DNA of 64,000 bases, from assembly GCA_046541415.1 (NCBI GenBank), contig JBKHDI010000009.1, positions 1 to 64,000 on the forward strand, read 5' to 3'. Positions 62,603 through 64,000 of this stretch are shown one piece after another. The notes beneath the pieces were generated by a model. That model searched no databases, was not told where the DNA came from, and worked only from the letters and a program-made list of their open reading frames with translations. Each line of letters starts with the position of its first letter. The first letter of the stretch is position 1. A program made the translations under genes and the position numbers. The DNA comes from CAZOVB01 sp046541415. Lineage in GTDB: Bacteria; Planctomycetota; Phycisphaerae; SM23-33.

Positions 62603-64000
62603 TCAGTAAAATTTCGGGGTATACGGATACGTTTCCTGGAACTTCCGCAGCAGGTCACTGGGGTCCTCGGCCGTCTCGGCCATGTAACCTGCGACCAGGT
62701 GGACCATGTCCCAGGCGAAGATGCAGAAAATCGACCCGACGACCAAGCCGATAAAGAGCGGCTTGGCCTTTTTATAGGTGTTCATGCCCCCGTACTTGAT
62801 CACCAGTTTCTTGATCAGCCAGGCAACAAACACGCTGCCCCAGAGCAACGGGGCTTCGATGAAGTTGGTCCCGAAACCCGCTGATCCGCGAACGTAGTTC
62901 GACGCCCAGTTGTAGTAGATTCCCATCATCAACAGCAGGTAACCCATCGGGTGCAGCGGGAACCTCAGGAATCGATTCCGCAGGAAGCTCAACAGGCCGA
63001 AGACGCCAAAGCCTATACCCATCACTACGAATCGCAGGGTCAGCGGGTTGTCGAATTTCCCCAGCCGCGCCTCGGTCAGAAAGTGCGAGACCCAGAGCGG
63101 ATACCGCATCGCCAGCCAGGCGTCGTCCGGTGCGTTGCCCTGGGCACTGGGACTGCCGTACGCATCGCCGCCGAAGGCGTGGGTGAAGACCAGGAAGCTG
63201 ATCATGCCCACCGAGATCGCCACGACAAAGGCGATCAGCGAGGCAATGGCGATCGTCCGCAGCCGGACGCGGTTGCGCCGGGCCAGTTCCATGTTCTCCA
63301 AGTGCGTCGAGAGCGAGCGGAACAGCAGCGTCGCCGGCAGGAAGACGATGTGCACATAGGCAGCAAAGGCCTTGGCCCCGGAAATGCCCGTCAGGCCAAA
63401 GATTATCGGCGCCTTGGTCATCTCGTAGGAGCTGTGGAATGTCGGCAGGCCTGTCTCGGCCCGGACACGGGCGGCGGCGATGGTCTGGACCATCACGATC
63501 GCCGCGAACAGGATCAGCAGCGCCAACGAGGAGACCCCCATGTGCCACAGCAAACCCAGTATCAGCAGGGGCAAGACGACCATGCCCACGAAATTCAGCT
63601 TGCGGGGCACGAAGCTGTCTTCCTTGCCCTCGCCCTTGGGCGGAGTGTGCGTGCGGATGCTCTTGATCACCAGGATCAGGGTAAAGCACAGCGCCGCGCC
63701 GAGCATCTGCTCGGAGGGGAAGGGAAACAGCTTGCCCGCCGCCCAGCCGACTTCGCCGGCCGGCTTGATCATCGCTTCGGCGATGTTGGTCTTGATCAGC
63801 ACGCCCAGGACGGTGTAGATGAAGAACATCACCCAGACCGAGAAGGTGATCTCCAGACTGACCAGAAACGCGATACCCACCACGATCGGCGAGAGGATGA
63901 AGAAGACCTTGTTCATCTCCTTCATCACCCCTTCCTTGAACCAGTCCTTGGACATGTTCAGCACGGTCACCTTCGGCGACGAGCCCATGTCCCCGAACTG
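62603..64000 (-). CDS. OPT-like/DUF6784-6785-type membrane protein, N-terminus cut off by window edge
   Basis: At least 465 codons are visible and the frame runs off the right edge: four further codons (Q F G D) precede the first internal Met, so the gene starts outside the window. About 10-12 helices are seen, including LILVIKSIRTHTPPKGEGKED near the first third, GVSSLALLILFAAIVMVQTIAAARVRAETGLP, GISGAKAFAAYVHIVFLPATL and PLLWGSVFVAWLIKKLV. It resembles the C-terminal half of the OPT-like/DUF6785 protein encoded downstream. It is 21 bases upstream of the giant FtsX fusion and so probably in the same operon. Confidence 0.75.
   Translation of the reverse strand, partial: QFGDMGSSPKVTVLNMSKDWFKEGVMKEMNKVFFILSPIVVGIAFLVSLEITFSVWVMFFIYTVLGVLIKTNIAEAMIKPAGEVGWAAGKLFPFPSEQMLGAALCFTLILVIKSIRTHTPPKGEGKEDSFVPRKLNFVGMVVLPLLILGLLWHMGVSSLALLILFAAIVMVQTIAAARVRAETGLPTFHSSYEMTKAPIIFGLTGISGAKAFAAYVHIVFLPATLLFRSLSTHLENMELARRNRVRLRTIAIASLIAFVVAISVGMISFLVFTHAFGGDAYGSPSAQGNAPDDAWLAMRYPLWVSHFLTEARLGKFDNPLTLRFVVMGIGFGVFGLLSFLRNRFLRFPLHPMGYLLLMMGIYYNWASNYVRGSAGFGTNFIEAPLLWGSVFVAWLIKKLVIKYGGMNTYKKAKPLFIGLVVGSIFCIFAWDMVHLVAGYMAETAEDPSDLLRKFQETYPYTPKFY

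Overview
This is a high-GC chromosomal window that most likely comes from a planctomycete of the Phycisphaerae type. The clues are the large number of secreted or cytosolic polysaccharide-degrading enzymes and a sulfatase, giant membrane proteins of unknown function, a CPCC-domain protein, a Tat-tagged sugar-metabolism protein, and a flhF-flhG-fliA flagellar block. I see no rRNA, CRISPR array, transposase or integrase. Names rest on motif recognition by eye; no database search was run.

Layout. 1-2.1 kb: the tail of a CcdA/DsbD-like membrane protein, alanine dehydrogenase, tRNA-Ser(GCT) with a good terminator, then a stretch with no recognisable gene. 2.1-5.8 kb: a TIM-barrel protein, then a two-gene AAA ATPase/TOPRIM-like module, then dapF. 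The module lies between two perfect 49-bp direct repeats that copy the 3' end of dapF, so it looks like a small inserted element. 6-9 kb: fliA, flhG and flhF (flagellar regulation and placement). 9.6-18.8 kb: a lipoprotein, a URO-D-like methyltransferase/decarboxylase, a CPCC protein, a J-domain protein, CorA, a giant MscK-like mechanosensitive channel and an outer-membrane-type protein. 19-24.5 kb: a hybrid histidine kinase with an NMT1-like sensor, a CNNM/CorC-type protein and a ZIP transporter.

24.6-51 kb is mainly carbohydrate metabolism with housekeeping genes between. It holds a secreted heparinase-like lyase and a sulfatase, a Tat-tagged mannonate-dehydratase-like protein with a FAD oxidoreductase, a GH28 protein, a truncated agarase-like remnant next to a LamG-like protein, a zinc-dependent dehydrogenase, a GH42 beta-galactosidase, and a run GH-A-like / GH2 / GH94 whose genes overlap by a few bases. 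Together these suggest uptake and breakdown of (sulfated) plant or algal polysaccharides, with periplasmic cutting by the secreted enzymes and cytosolic finishing by GH42, GH2 and GH94.

53-64 kb is a tightly packed minus-strand operon: two OPT-like/DUF6785-type polytopic membrane proteins (one cut by the window edge), a 1,995-residue fusion protein (PA/M28-like region, three LysM-like repeats, FtsX domain), a miniature FtsX permease and a MacB/LolD-type ATPase. Its composition is unlike any system I can name. It and the dapF-flanked module are the two most interesting loci here.
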